From: T1Sed10-7 sp046483565
GTDB lineage: Bacteria; Actinomycetota; Nitriliruptoria; Nitriliruptorales; Nitriliruptoraceae
Assembly (NCBI GenBank): GCA_046483565.1
Contig: JAWOCZ010000012.1
Span: forward strand, 1-7,931
Direction: 5' to 3'
Length of the DNA stretch: 7,931 nucleotides
Shown: positions 1 through 5,490 of the stretch, one piece after another
Numbering within the stretch: position 1 is the stretch's first letter
How the letters are laid out: each line of letters opens with the position of its first letter
Made by a program: the position numbers and the translations under genes
The notes under the pieces: model-generated
The model's database searches: none
Told to the model about the DNA's origin: nothing
What the model saw: the letters and a program-made list of their open reading frames with translations, nothing else

Positions 1-586
1 CGCCCGACGCCACCGTGTGCCGGCCGGCGAGCCGGTCCTGGCTGATCCGCACGGCGGCGCGCAGCGCCACGGCGTCGGCTTCGGGCAGGACCCTGAGGTC
101 GACCTCCGGCTCACTGGCGCTGCCGGCGGTCTCCACGCGGATCGCGGGCAGGCCGAAGACCCGTTGGACGGCACCGCGCTGGATCTCGACCTGCTGGATC
201 CGGCTCACGTCCAGGCTGCGGTGGTTGCGGCTGAGGATCCCGTGGTCGACCCGCAGCACCTCGCCATCGAAGGAGAAGGTGCGCAGGCGCCAGTCCAACG
301 AGCGCACGATCAGCCCGATGATCGCGAAGCCGGCGAGGGCAACGATGGTGAACAACGGTGGCGCCGCCAGGGTCGCCACGACCGGGAAGATCAGCGCCTG
401 GACGGCCTGGGCCAGGGGGACGCCGAGCAGGACCGAGGCGGGGTGGAGCCGGCGCGGCTGGCTGAACCCGCCCGCGCCCGACGGCTGGCTGCACCCGCCC
501 GCGCCCGACGGCTGGCTGAACCCGCCCGCGCCCGACGGCGGGGGCGGCGGTGGCGGGAAGCGGCCGAGGCCGGGTTCAGACGGCAT
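1..586 (-). CDS. Membrane PH-domain protein, YdbT-like (bPH2/DUF304), 3' end outside window
   Basis: The ATG lies at 586-584 and 195 codons are visible; the C-terminus is cut by the left edge. Residues 11-17 are seven prolines, followed by three copies of PSGAGG(F/C)SQ at 18-43 or so, which is a disordered cytoplasmic-type head. A hydrophobic stretch at about 50-94 (two membrane segments) leads into a PH-like domain with the characteristic pattern SLDWRLRTFSFDGEVLRV, then DVSRIQQVEIQRG and QRVFGLPAIRVETAGS (about 97-157). This is the first DUF304 repeat of a YdbT-type protein; family members are usually about 450-500 residues with two or more such domains, so well over half is probably missing. 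The start overlaps the stop of the upstream PH gene by 11 bp, indicating coupled translation. YdbS/YdbT homologues in Bacillus belong to an envelope-stress regulon and are tied to antimicrobial-peptide resistance; whether that holds here is inference. Confidence 0.85.
   Translation of the reverse strand, partial: MPSEPGLGRFPPPPPPPSGAGGFSQPSGAGGCSQPSGAGGFSQPRRLHPASVLLGVPLAQAVQALIFPVVATLAAPPLFTIVALAGFAIIGLIVRSLDWRLRTFSFDGEVLRVDHGILSRNHRSLDVSRIQQVEIQRGAVQRVFGLPAIRVETAGSASEPEVDLRVLPEADAVALRAAVRISQDRLAGRHTVASG
457..537 (-). repeat. Three-copy 27-bp in-frame tandem repeat
   Basis: Copies lie at 457-483, 484-510 and 511-537. Copies one and three are identical, and copy two differs by a single base (C for A at 492), which turns a Phe codon into Cys on the coding strand. 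The unit encodes nine residues (PSGAGGFSQ, cyclically permuted) in the N-terminal linker of the YdbT-like protein. Near-identity at silent positions suggests a recent duplication, with copy number likely to vary between strains. Confidence 0.95.
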
Positions 587-1187
587 CGCGGAGGTCCCCG
601 GGGTGCTCGCCGACGGCCGCCGCAGCCCGGGCCAACAGCTCCGCGCGGACCTGGGGCGCCTGGTCGGCGGCGATGCCCGGCAGCGTGGCCGACCCCGAGG
701 CCGAGGCGCTGGTCACCTGCAGGCTCGCCAGCCCGAGCAGTCGGTCCACCGGCCCGGCCGTGATGTCGATCTGCTGGATCCGGAAGTACGGCACGGTCTC
801 CTGGATACGTACCACCACGCCGTAGCGCAGCTCGATCGCCAGCTCCGTCAGCTGCCACCGCCAGCGCCGGTAGCGCAGCCCCGGGTAGAACACGACGGAG
901 AAGATCACCAGCGCCGCCACCGCCCCCAGCACGAGCCAGCCCCAGCCGTCGGCCAGCACGAAGCCGAGCACCACGGCGACCAGGCCGGGCAGGAGCCAGC
1001 CGAGCGCGGCCGAGATGCGCCATGCGGTCACGATGGCGGGCGCGAGCTCCCGGTCCCGGTCGTCCAGACCCGGTCGGGGGAGATGGTCGTCGACGGTGGC
1101 GGGCACCGGTGCACCCGGCCCTGCCCCCACCGGTGGCGGCGGGGGGGCCGGGGGGCTCGGACCGGAGCCCGACGGGGTGGCGCTCAC
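576..1187 (-). CDS. Membrane PH-domain protein, YdbS-like (bPH2/DUF304)
   Basis: A 203-residue protein starting at GTG 1187-1185, with a GAGG five bases upstream as a possible ribosome binding site. Residues 1-50 are rich in Pro, Gly and Asp and look disordered. Two membrane segments follow at about 55-79 and 83-101, and a bacterial PH-like domain at about 104-190. The signature is WRWQLTELAIELRYGVV, then TVPYFRIQQIDITAGPVDR and LGLASLQVTSASAS, matching YdbS proteins (COG3402-like), which are normally 150-200 residues. It is the first gene of a two-gene unit with the YdbT-like gene, whose ATG lies inside its last codons. The pair probably forms a membrane complex facing the cytoplasm; ligand and function are unproven. 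Homology is confident from the domain pattern; a physiological role is not. Confidence 0.88.
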   Translation of the reverse strand: MSATPSGSGPSPPAPPPPPVGAGPGAPVPATVDDHLPRPGLDDRDRELAPAIVTAWRISAALGWLLPGLVAVVLGFVLADGWGWLVLGAVAALVIFSVVFYPGLRYRRWRWQLTELAIELRYGVVVRIQETVPYFRIQQIDITAGPVDRLLGLASLQVTSASASGSATLPGIAADQAPQVRAELLARAAAAVGEHPGDLRDAV

Positions 1188-1384
1188 GATGGCCTCGCGG
1201 TGGGAGGTGGGGGTGTCGTGGTTTCGAGGGCACCATACGCCCCGTCGGTGTGCACGCCGCCGGGTGGTGCCGTGCGACCAGCGGGGGCCGTGAGTGGGGG
1301 CCGTGCCCTGGTGGCAGCCCTACAGTGCGCGGTCGACCCCGCCCCTGCGCCGCTCGTGCCGGGCCTCCAGGAGACCATCCCACC
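1188..1384. promoter_or_regulatory. Divergent intergenic region between ydbS-like gene and cca
   Basis: This 197-bp gap must hold the promoters of both flanking units. Weak -10-like hexamers are visible: TACAGT at 1321-1326 for the plus-strand cca unit and TATGGT (minus strand, 1237-1232) for the PH-domain unit. Neither has a convincing -35 at the right spacing, so these are only candidates. No operator-like inverted repeat stands out. Confidence 0.3.
1369..1374 (+). promoter_or_regulatory. Ribosome binding site that fixes the cca start
   Basis: AGGAGA lies ten bases before GTG 1385. The reading frame stays open far upstream to about 1022, but that stretch is low-complexity and antisense to the PH gene, so this Shine-Dalgarno and the onset of family-like sequence mark the true start. 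Confidence 0.6.
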
Positions 1385-2872
1385 GTGACCGATGCGCGCC
1401 TCACCGTCGACCAGGCCGTCCAGCTCGGACGGCTGATCGACGTGTACCCGGAGGCCCGTGAGCTCGGGGCGGCCTTCGATGCGGCCGGGCACGAACTCCA
1501 CCTGGTCGGCGGCACCGTCCGCGACACGCTGCTGGCCGGTGGCGACGAGCACGCGCTCGAGCAGGTCGATCTGGACTTCGCGACCTCGGCCCGCCCGGAG
1601 ACCACCGAGCGGATCGTGCAGCCCTGGGCCACCGCGGTGTGGTTGACCGGCGCCGCCTTCGGGACCGTGTCCTGCCAACGCGAGCAGGCCGGCCGACCGA
1701 CCCGGCGGGTCGAGATCACCACCTTCCGGTCCGATCAGTACCGGCCGGGGTCCCGTCACCCGGAGGTGACCTACGGCGACACGATCGAGGAGGATCTGGC
1801 CCGCCGCGATCTCACGGTGAACGCCATGGCGGTCCAGGTCCCCGCCTTCCGTTTCATCGACCCGCACGGCGGGCTTGCCGACCTTCGTCGTGGCCTGCTC
1901 CGGACGCCCATCGACCCGCACACCTCCTTCACCGACGACCCCCTGCGGATGGTCCGCCTGGCACGGTTCGCAGCCGTGCTGGACGTCGAGGTGGCGACCG
2001 GCGCCGCGGCGGCGGCCACCGAACTGGCGTCCCTGCTCACCGAGATCTCCGCGGAGCGTGTCCGTGACGAGCTGGTCCGCCTGATCACCGGCCGCAACCC
2101 CCGACGTGGTCTGCAGCTGCTGCTGGCGACCGGGCTGGCGGCGCACGTGCTCCCGGAGCTGCTGGAGCTCAGCGCCTGCACCGACCCGGAGCACCGACAC
2201 AAGGACGTGTGGGCCCACACGCTGGCGGTGATCGAGAACGCGATCGAACTGGAGACCGACGGTCCCGACGCGGTGCTGCGGCTCGCCGCGCTGTTCCACG
2301 ACATCGGCAAGCCCGATACCCGCCAGATCCACCCCGACGGCGCCGTCACCTTCCACCACCACGACGTCGTCGGTGCGCGCCAGACCCGGGCGCGCCTGCG
2401 GGCGCTGCGCTTCGACAAGGACACCGTCCGCGACGTCAGCGAACTCGTGCGCATGCACCTGCGGTTCCACACCTACAAGCAGGGCTGGACCGACGCGGCG
2501 GTGCGGCGCTACGTCCGGGACGCCGGCGAACTGTACGACCGGCTCAACGCGCTGACCCGTGCCGACGTCACCACGGGTAACCCCCGCCGTGCCCGCGCGA
2601 TCCAGCGGCGGGTCGACGAGTTGGAGGCCAGGGTCGACGAGCTGCGTGAGCAGGAGCAGCTCGAGGCGATGCGACCGGCCATCGACGGCAACGCCATCAT
2701 GCGCCACCTCGGTGTCCCGCCCGGACCCGTGGTCGGGGAGGCCTGGCAGTACCTCCTGGAGCTGCGCCTGGAACGCGGCCCCATGACCGAGGAGGAGGCC
2801 CTGGCGGCGCTGGAGGCCTGGTGGGACGCCCGCCGTGCGGCGACCGGTGCCACGGCCGATCCCCACGCATGA
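1385..2872 (+). CDS. cca: CCA tRNA nucleotidyltransferase with C-terminal HD domain
   Basis: A 495-residue enzyme predicted to build or repair the 3' CCA end of tRNAs from CTP and ATP in the cytoplasm. The class II nucleotidyltransferase head is complete: LVGGTVRD at 40-47, the metal-binding pair in VDLDFAT (Asp62, Asp64), the RRDLTVNAMA block at 140-149 and DPLRMVRLARFA at 185-196, which is the RNA- and NTP-binding neck. An HD phosphohydrolase-type domain follows (HKDVWAH at 272-278, LFHDIGKPDT at 303-312, HHHD at 324-327). An Arg- and Glu-rich probable helix at about 401-432 precedes a C-terminal helical part. Length and domain order match the actinobacterial CCA-adding family, often labelled PcnA or Cca. 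The GTG start is chosen from the AGGAGA site ten bases upstream. The stop overlaps the start of the methyltransferase gene. Family assignment is firm; specificity (CCA versus poly(A)) is inferred from phylum. Confidence 0.95.
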   Translation: MTDARLTVDQAVQLGRLIDVYPEARELGAAFDAAGHELHLVGGTVRDTLLAGGDEHALEQVDLDFATSARPETTERIVQPWATAVWLTGAAFGTVSCQREQAGRPTRRVEITTFRSDQYRPGSRHPEVTYGDTIEEDLARRDLTVNAMAVQVPAFRFIDPHGGLADLRRGLLRTPIDPHTSFTDDPLRMVRLARFAAVLDVEVATGAAAAATELASLLTEISAERVRDELVRLITGRNPRRGLQLLLATGLAAHVLPELLELSACTDPEHRHKDVWAHTLAVIENAIELETDGPDAVLRLAALFHDIGKPDTRQIHPDGAVTFHHHDVVGARQTRARLRALRFDKDTVRDVSELVRMHLRFHTYKQGWTDAAVRRYVRDAGELYDRLNALTRADVTTGNPRRARAIQRRVDELEARVDELREQEQLEAMRPAIDGNAIMRHLGVPPGPVVGEAWQYLLELRLERGPMTEEEALAALEAWWDARRAATGATADPHA

Positions 2873-3684
2873 GCCCGCTGCCGCCATCGTGGCGTGACGA
2901 GCGCGACCGGTCCACCGCGGCGCCGCCGACGCCCGGTCCCGACGCGCCGGCGTTCTACCTCGACATCGGGCAGTTCCAGGGCGCCGAGTACGCGCGCAAC
3001 GCCTTCGTCGCCGGTACCGCCGAGGAGGCGGCCACGCTGCGGGCGCTGCTCGGGCTGCAGGTCGGGGGGCGGCTCCTCGACGTCGGGTGCGGCGACGGTC
3101 GGCACCTGCGGTGGCTCGCCGACCACGGCGTGGTGGGGACCGGCGTCGACGTCTCCCCGGCGCTGCTGGCCGCCGGCCGTGCCGCGGCCACCGCCGCGGG
3201 CGTGGCCGTCACGTTCGATCGCGTCGATGCCCGCGAACTGCGGGACTGGCTCGGTGAACGGGCCGGCACCTTCGACGCCGCCTGGTCGCTGTGCCAGGGA
3301 GCACTCGGGACCTCACCGATCACCGACCCGGGCGTGGTGGCCGGACTCGCCGCGGCGGTGCGGCCCGGGGGGTGGGTGGCCTACACCTGCTTCCACGCGC
3401 TGTTCGCGGCGCGCCATCTCGCGCCGGGGGACGCGTTCGACACGGTCGGTCTGGTCCATCACCAGCTCGCCGAGGTCCGTGGTCCGGACCACACCCGACG
3501 GGTGACCGACCTGTGGACCGCCGCCTACACCGCCCGGGAGGCGGCCCGTCTGGCCAGCGACGCGGGTCTGGAGGTGGCTTCGGTCCGCGGGGTCGAGCCC
3601 GGCGCCTACGGCCGGCGCCCGGCCGGCGAGGTGGCCCTCGACGACCCCGAGGTGCTGGTGGTCGCCCGACGCCCGCTCGGCTGA
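2869..3684 (+). CDS. Class I SAM-dependent methyltransferase
   Basis: A 271-residue protein. The ATG overlaps the cca stop (ATGA) and has no Shine-Dalgarno of its own, so translational coupling to cca is likely. The Rossmann methyltransferase core is clear: motif I LLDVGCGDGRHL at 69-80, the acidic end of strand two in GTGVDVSP (90-97), a motif II/III-like region RAGTFDAAWSLCQGALG (131-147) and the post-III signature VRPGGWVAYTCF at 164-175. The N-terminal 25 residues are Pro- and Arg-rich and probably disordered. No membrane segment or signal peptide is present. The acceptor substrate cannot be read from the sequence; the linkage to cca hints at an RNA or translation target but is weak evidence. 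The last 79 bp overlap the 3' end of sodX on the other strand. Confidence 0.88.
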   Translation: MSPLPPSWRDERDRSTAAPPTPGPDAPAFYLDIGQFQGAEYARNAFVAGTAEEAATLRALLGLQVGGRLLDVGCGDGRHLRWLADHGVVGTGVDVSPALLAAGRAAATAAGVAVTFDRVDARELRDWLGERAGTFDAAWSLCQGALGTSPITDPGVVAGLAAAVRPGGWVAYTCFHALFAARHLAPGDAFDTVGLVHHQLAEVRGPDHTRRVTDLWTAAYTAREAARLASDAGLEVASVRGVEPGAYGRRPAGEVALDDPEVLVVARRPLG

Positions 3685-4079
3685 GCGTGCCACCGCAGGT
3701 GGCTGCGCACCTCGGGCCAGCGCACGAGCACCCGCCGCCGGACCACTGCGCTCGGCAGCCAGCCCCAGACACGGCTGTCGGTCGAGTGGTCGGGGTCGTC
3801 GCCGAGGACGTACACCTGGTCACCGCACCGCTCGTGGATCCGCTTGATGACGAGGTGGTCGGCGGCGGCCGGGTCGCGGAGCACCACGACCTGGCCGGCC
3901 CGCAGGAGGCGAGCCCCGGTCGGCAGTGTCAGCACCACGTCACCGGGTAGGAGCGTCGGGGTCATCGACCAGCCCCGGACCACGATCCGGGACCGGTCGG
4001 CCGCCAGGGCACCGAGGTAGCCGCCGATCAGGACCGCGGCGGCGACGCTGGCCCGCTGCCGGCACGGGGCTCGGGACAC
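3606..4079 (-). CDS. sodX: Nickel-type superoxide dismutase maturation protease (signal peptidase-like, S26)
   Basis: A 157-residue membrane-anchored serine protease predicted to remove the N-terminal leader of SodN so that the nickel hook becomes the mature N-terminus. A hydrophobic segment at about 11-27 anchors the protein. The S26 catalytic box is VVRGWSMTPTLLPGDVV (33-49) with nucleophile Ser38, and the general base is Lys79 in HLVIKRIHE. The conserved GDDPDHSTDSR (93-103) completes the signal peptidase I-like fold. GTG 4079 is chosen because GAAAGGA lies eight bases upstream; an in-frame GTG at 4169 would add 30 residues of low-complexity sequence. It is divergent from sodN. The last 26 residues, rich in Ser, Thr, Arg and Gly, are read antisense to the end of the methyltransferase gene and are not typical of the family. 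Assignment rests on motifs plus the adjacent sodN. Confidence 0.92.
   Translation of the reverse strand: MSRAPCRQRASVAAAVLIGGYLGALAADRSRIVVRGWSMTPTLLPGDVVLTLPTGARLLRAGQVVVLRDPAAADHLVIKRIHERCGDQVYVLGDDPDHSTDSRVWGWLPSAVVRRRVLVRWPEVRSHLRWHAQPSGRRATTSTSGSSRATSPAGRRP
3685..3708 (+). terminator. Possible terminator hairpin of the cca-methyltransferase unit
   Basis: GCCACC (3689-3694), loop GCA, GGTGGC (3698-3703) forms a six-pair stem right after the methyltransferase stop. GCG/CGC (3685-3687 with 3706-3708) can extend it past a small internal loop. There is no T-tract and the sequence is also sodX coding DNA, so termination is only a possibility. Confidence 0.3.
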
Positions 4080-4087
4080 GATCCGGT

Positions 4088-4094
4088 TCCTTTC
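4088..4094 (-). promoter_or_regulatory. Ribosome binding site that decides the sodX start
   Basis: Minus-strand GAAAGGA lies eight bases before GTG 4079 and favours this start over the in-frame GTG at 4169. Confidence 0.6.
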
Positions 4095-4189
4095 GTCGGC
4101 CGCGACCACGAGCGGCGCCGAACCTCCCCGGAGCCGACCCGCACCGGGGCCGACGCTACCCCCACCCACTCTCGGACGGGGGTGGTCGA

Positions 4190-4219
4190 GGACTTCGTGC
4201 CATAGGCTCGCTCTACGAT
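4190..4219 (+). promoter_or_regulatory. Candidate sodN promoter
   Basis: TACGAT at 4214-4219 is a good actinobacterial -10 hexamer, placed so that transcription would begin about 20 bases before the sodN ATG. The -35 region is poor (GGACTT at 4190-4195, 18-bp spacer). I see no clear nickel-regulator (Nur-type) palindrome in the 167 bp between sodX and sodN. Confidence 0.35.
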
Positions 4220-4234
4220 CTCCGTACCGACCAC

Positions 4235-4240
4235 GAGGAG
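4235..4240 (+). promoter_or_regulatory. Ribosome binding site of sodN
   Basis: GAGGAG ends six bases before ATG 4247. It is the strongest Shine-Dalgarno in the window, consistent with an abundant protein, and it rules out the in-frame open stretch upstream to about 3926. Confidence 0.75.
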
Positions 4241-4246
4241 CAACGG

Positions 4247-4684
4247 ATGCGACTGACCCCCCTTCTGCACGCCCTGAACCCCGTGCGCGGCGCCCGTGTC
4301 GCCGACGCCCACTGCGACCTGATGTGCGGGGTCTACTACCCGGAGCAGGCGCGGATCGAAGCCGAGTCCGTGCTGATGTCGGCCAAGAAGTACCACGACT
4401 CCGACGACGAGGTGTTCCGCCAGCGCGCCATCACGATCAAGGAGGAGCGCGCGGAACTCGTCAAGCACCACCTGTCGGTGCTGTGGACGGACTACTTCAA
4501 GCCGCCACACCTCGAGGAGTACCCGGAACTCCACGAGATGTTCTGGCACGCCATCAAGGCCGCTGGCGAGGCCAAGAAGACCATGGACGTGGCCGTCGCC
4601 GAGGACCTGATCGCCAAGATCGACGCGATCTCGGAGATCTTCTACAAGACCAAGGGCGGCAAGCCCGAGTGGCTCACCAGCTGA
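4247..4684 (+). CDS. sodN: Nickel superoxide dismutase precursor
   Basis: A 145-residue precursor of the nickel-dependent enzyme that dismutates superoxide to oxygen and hydrogen peroxide. A 21-residue leader (ending RVADA) precedes His22, which becomes His1 after SodX cleavage. The hook reads HCDLMCGVYYPEQARIEAES. Nickel ligands His1, Cys2 and Cys6 are present, as are Asp3 and Tyr9; Glu17 and Arg47 (mature numbering), known to support His1, are also kept. Two hook positions differ from the usual HCDLPCGVYDP: Met for Pro5 and Tyr for Asp10. The four-helix body is typical (KEERAELVKHH, VLWTDYFKPPH, EYPELHEMF, IDAISEIFYKTK). The mature form would be 124 residues, about seven longer at the C-terminus (GGKPEWLTS) than my recollection of the Streptomyces enzyme. 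The ATG follows GAGGAG by six bases. Active NiSOD is a cytoplasmic homohexamer in characterised species. Confidence 0.97.
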   Translation: MRLTPLLHALNPVRGARVADAHCDLMCGVYYPEQARIEAESVLMSAKKYHDSDDEVFRQRAITIKEERAELVKHHLSVLWTDYFKPPHLEEYPELHEMFWHAIKAAGEAKKTMDVAVAEDLIAKIDAISEIFYKTKGGKPEWLTS

Positions 4685-4732
4685 CCCATCATCGCGAGGC
4701 GGCCCCGCACCGGCCGTGCTCGCCGAGGACAA

Positions 4733-4758
4733 CGTGCCCCCGCTTCGGCGGGGGCACG
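4733..4758. terminator. Bidirectional hairpin terminator with TTCG tetraloop
   Basis: A perfect 11-pair stem (4733-4743 with 4748-4758) closes a TTCG loop through a C-G pair, the unusually stable cUUCGg form. It lies 48 bases after the sodN stop and 7 bases beyond the end of the convergent membrane-protein gene, so it can serve both. There is no long T-tract, which is common for terminators in GC-rich actinobacteria. Confidence 0.75.
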
Positions 4759-4765
4759 ACGTCGT

Positions 4766-5281
4766 TCAGCGCCGCACGCCGGGCCGGCGGATCGACAACG
4801 GCGGGACGAAGGACGCGACCACCAGGCCACCGCCGACGATCAGGGCCCGGGTGCCGTGGTCGGTCCGCGTGGCCAGGTAGGGCTCGAACGCGGCGGGCTC
4901 GACCAGCCACACCACGCCGGCGATGGCGCAGATCACCCCGACGATCCTGAGCGTGCGATCGTCCACCTCGCCGGTGGCCAGCGCGAGCAGCACGATCCCG
5001 AGCAGCAGCAACAGCCCCGCGAGGAGTGGCGTGAGCGGGGCCCCGGCGACCTCCACCACCGGGGTGAACACGCCGAGGTCGTCGAACCCGGCACGTGCCA
5101 GGGCGATGACGCCGGTCACGATGGTCCACAGACCCAGCAGCCACGCCACCACCTGGAGCAGATCGAAGCGCATCCGCGGGGAGCTCCGCCCGTACTCGCC
5201 CGGGCCGCGGGTGTCGACGTGGATCAGCGGTGGCTTCGACGAGAGGTCGCGCCACACCCCCGCCCTGGTCGGGTCCTCCAT
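4766..5281 (-). CDS. Four-helix membrane protein of unknown function
   Basis: A 171-residue protein starting at ATG 5281-5279, with minus-strand GGGGGAG three bases upstream. Residues 1-38 are polar. Four hydrophobic segments follow at about 41-64, 83-103, 112-128 and 145-161, separated by short loops such as ARAGFDDLGVF and ATGEVDDRTLR; the tail is basic (SIRRPGVRR). This looks like one of the small actinobacterial integral membrane proteins annotated only as hypothetical, and I recognise no catalytic motif. A later start at Met37 (MRFDLLQ) is possible and would remove the polar head. The gene is convergent with sodN across a shared terminator and has an array of 16-bp repeats immediately upstream. 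Its existence is well supported by the membrane pattern; its function is unknown. Confidence 0.8.
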   Translation of the reverse strand: MEDPTRAGVWRDLSSKPPLIHVDTRGPGEYGRSSPRMRFDLLQVVAWLLGLWTIVTGVIALARAGFDDLGVFTPVVEVAGAPLTPLLAGLLLLLGIVLLALATGEVDDRTLRIVGVICAIAGVVWLVEPAAFEPYLATRTDHGTRALIVGGGLVVASFVPPLSIRRPGVRR

Positions 5282-5301
5282 CCGCTCCCCCCACCGTCCG
5301 G

Positions 5302-5429
5302 GTCACCGTGGTGTGTCGTCACCGCGGCGTGTCGTCGCCACGGCGTTCCGTCACCGCGGCGTTCCGTCACCGCGGCGTTCCGTCGCCGAGGCGTGTCGTC
5401 ACCGCGGCGTTCCGTCGCCATGGCGACCC
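5302..5429. repeat. Eight-copy 16-bp tandem repeat
   Basis: Units start at 5302, 5318, 5334, 5350, 5366, 5382, 5398 and 5414, without gaps. The commonest unit is GTCACCGCGGCGTTCC (copies 4, 5 and 7). Others vary at the A/G of position 4, at positions 7-8 and in the last four bases. The core CRCCNNGGYG is a short inverted repeat that is perfect in copies 1, 3, 6 and 8; copy 8 contains a perfect 14-bp palindrome at 5414-5427. The period is not a multiple of three, so this is not a protein repeat. It fills most of the gap between the peptidase stop and the membrane-protein start. Confidence 0.95.
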
Positions 5430-5490
5430 TGTGCCGTCGACCGTCACCGGCCGACCGACGACGCCAGCCTGCCACACCTCCCCCCGGACG

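Noticed and set aside
111..494. 127-residue minus-strand frame in the YdbT-like region
   Set aside because: It is shifted relative to the PH-domain frame, which is open from 586 to the left edge and carries recognisable family motifs.
1141..1155. G-runs of 7 and 6 in the N-terminal part of the YdbS-like gene as a phase-variation tract
   Set aside because: The frame is intact through to the PH domain and the runs simply encode the proline-rich head; nothing suggests switching.
1022..2887. Long open frames on both strands around cca, including a minus-strand frame at 1184-2887 and a plus-strand extension upstream of 1385
   Set aside because: High GC content keeps antisense frames open. The minus frame has no family-like motif, and the upstream extension is low-complexity and antisense to the PH-domain gene.
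5334..5413. Repeated minus-strand GGAAC as ECF sigma-factor -35 boxes
   Set aside because: The motif arises from the repeat itself and I find no matching -10 element at the expected distance before the membrane-protein gene.
5302..5429. CRISPR array
   Set aside because: The units abut directly with no spacers and are only 16 bp long; no cas gene is nearby.
5224..5475. Repetitive 83-residue frame (minus strand) over the 16-bp array
   Set aside because: The 16-bp period shifts frame every copy, so every frame gives a repetitive peptide; there is no ribosome binding site or codon-position bias.
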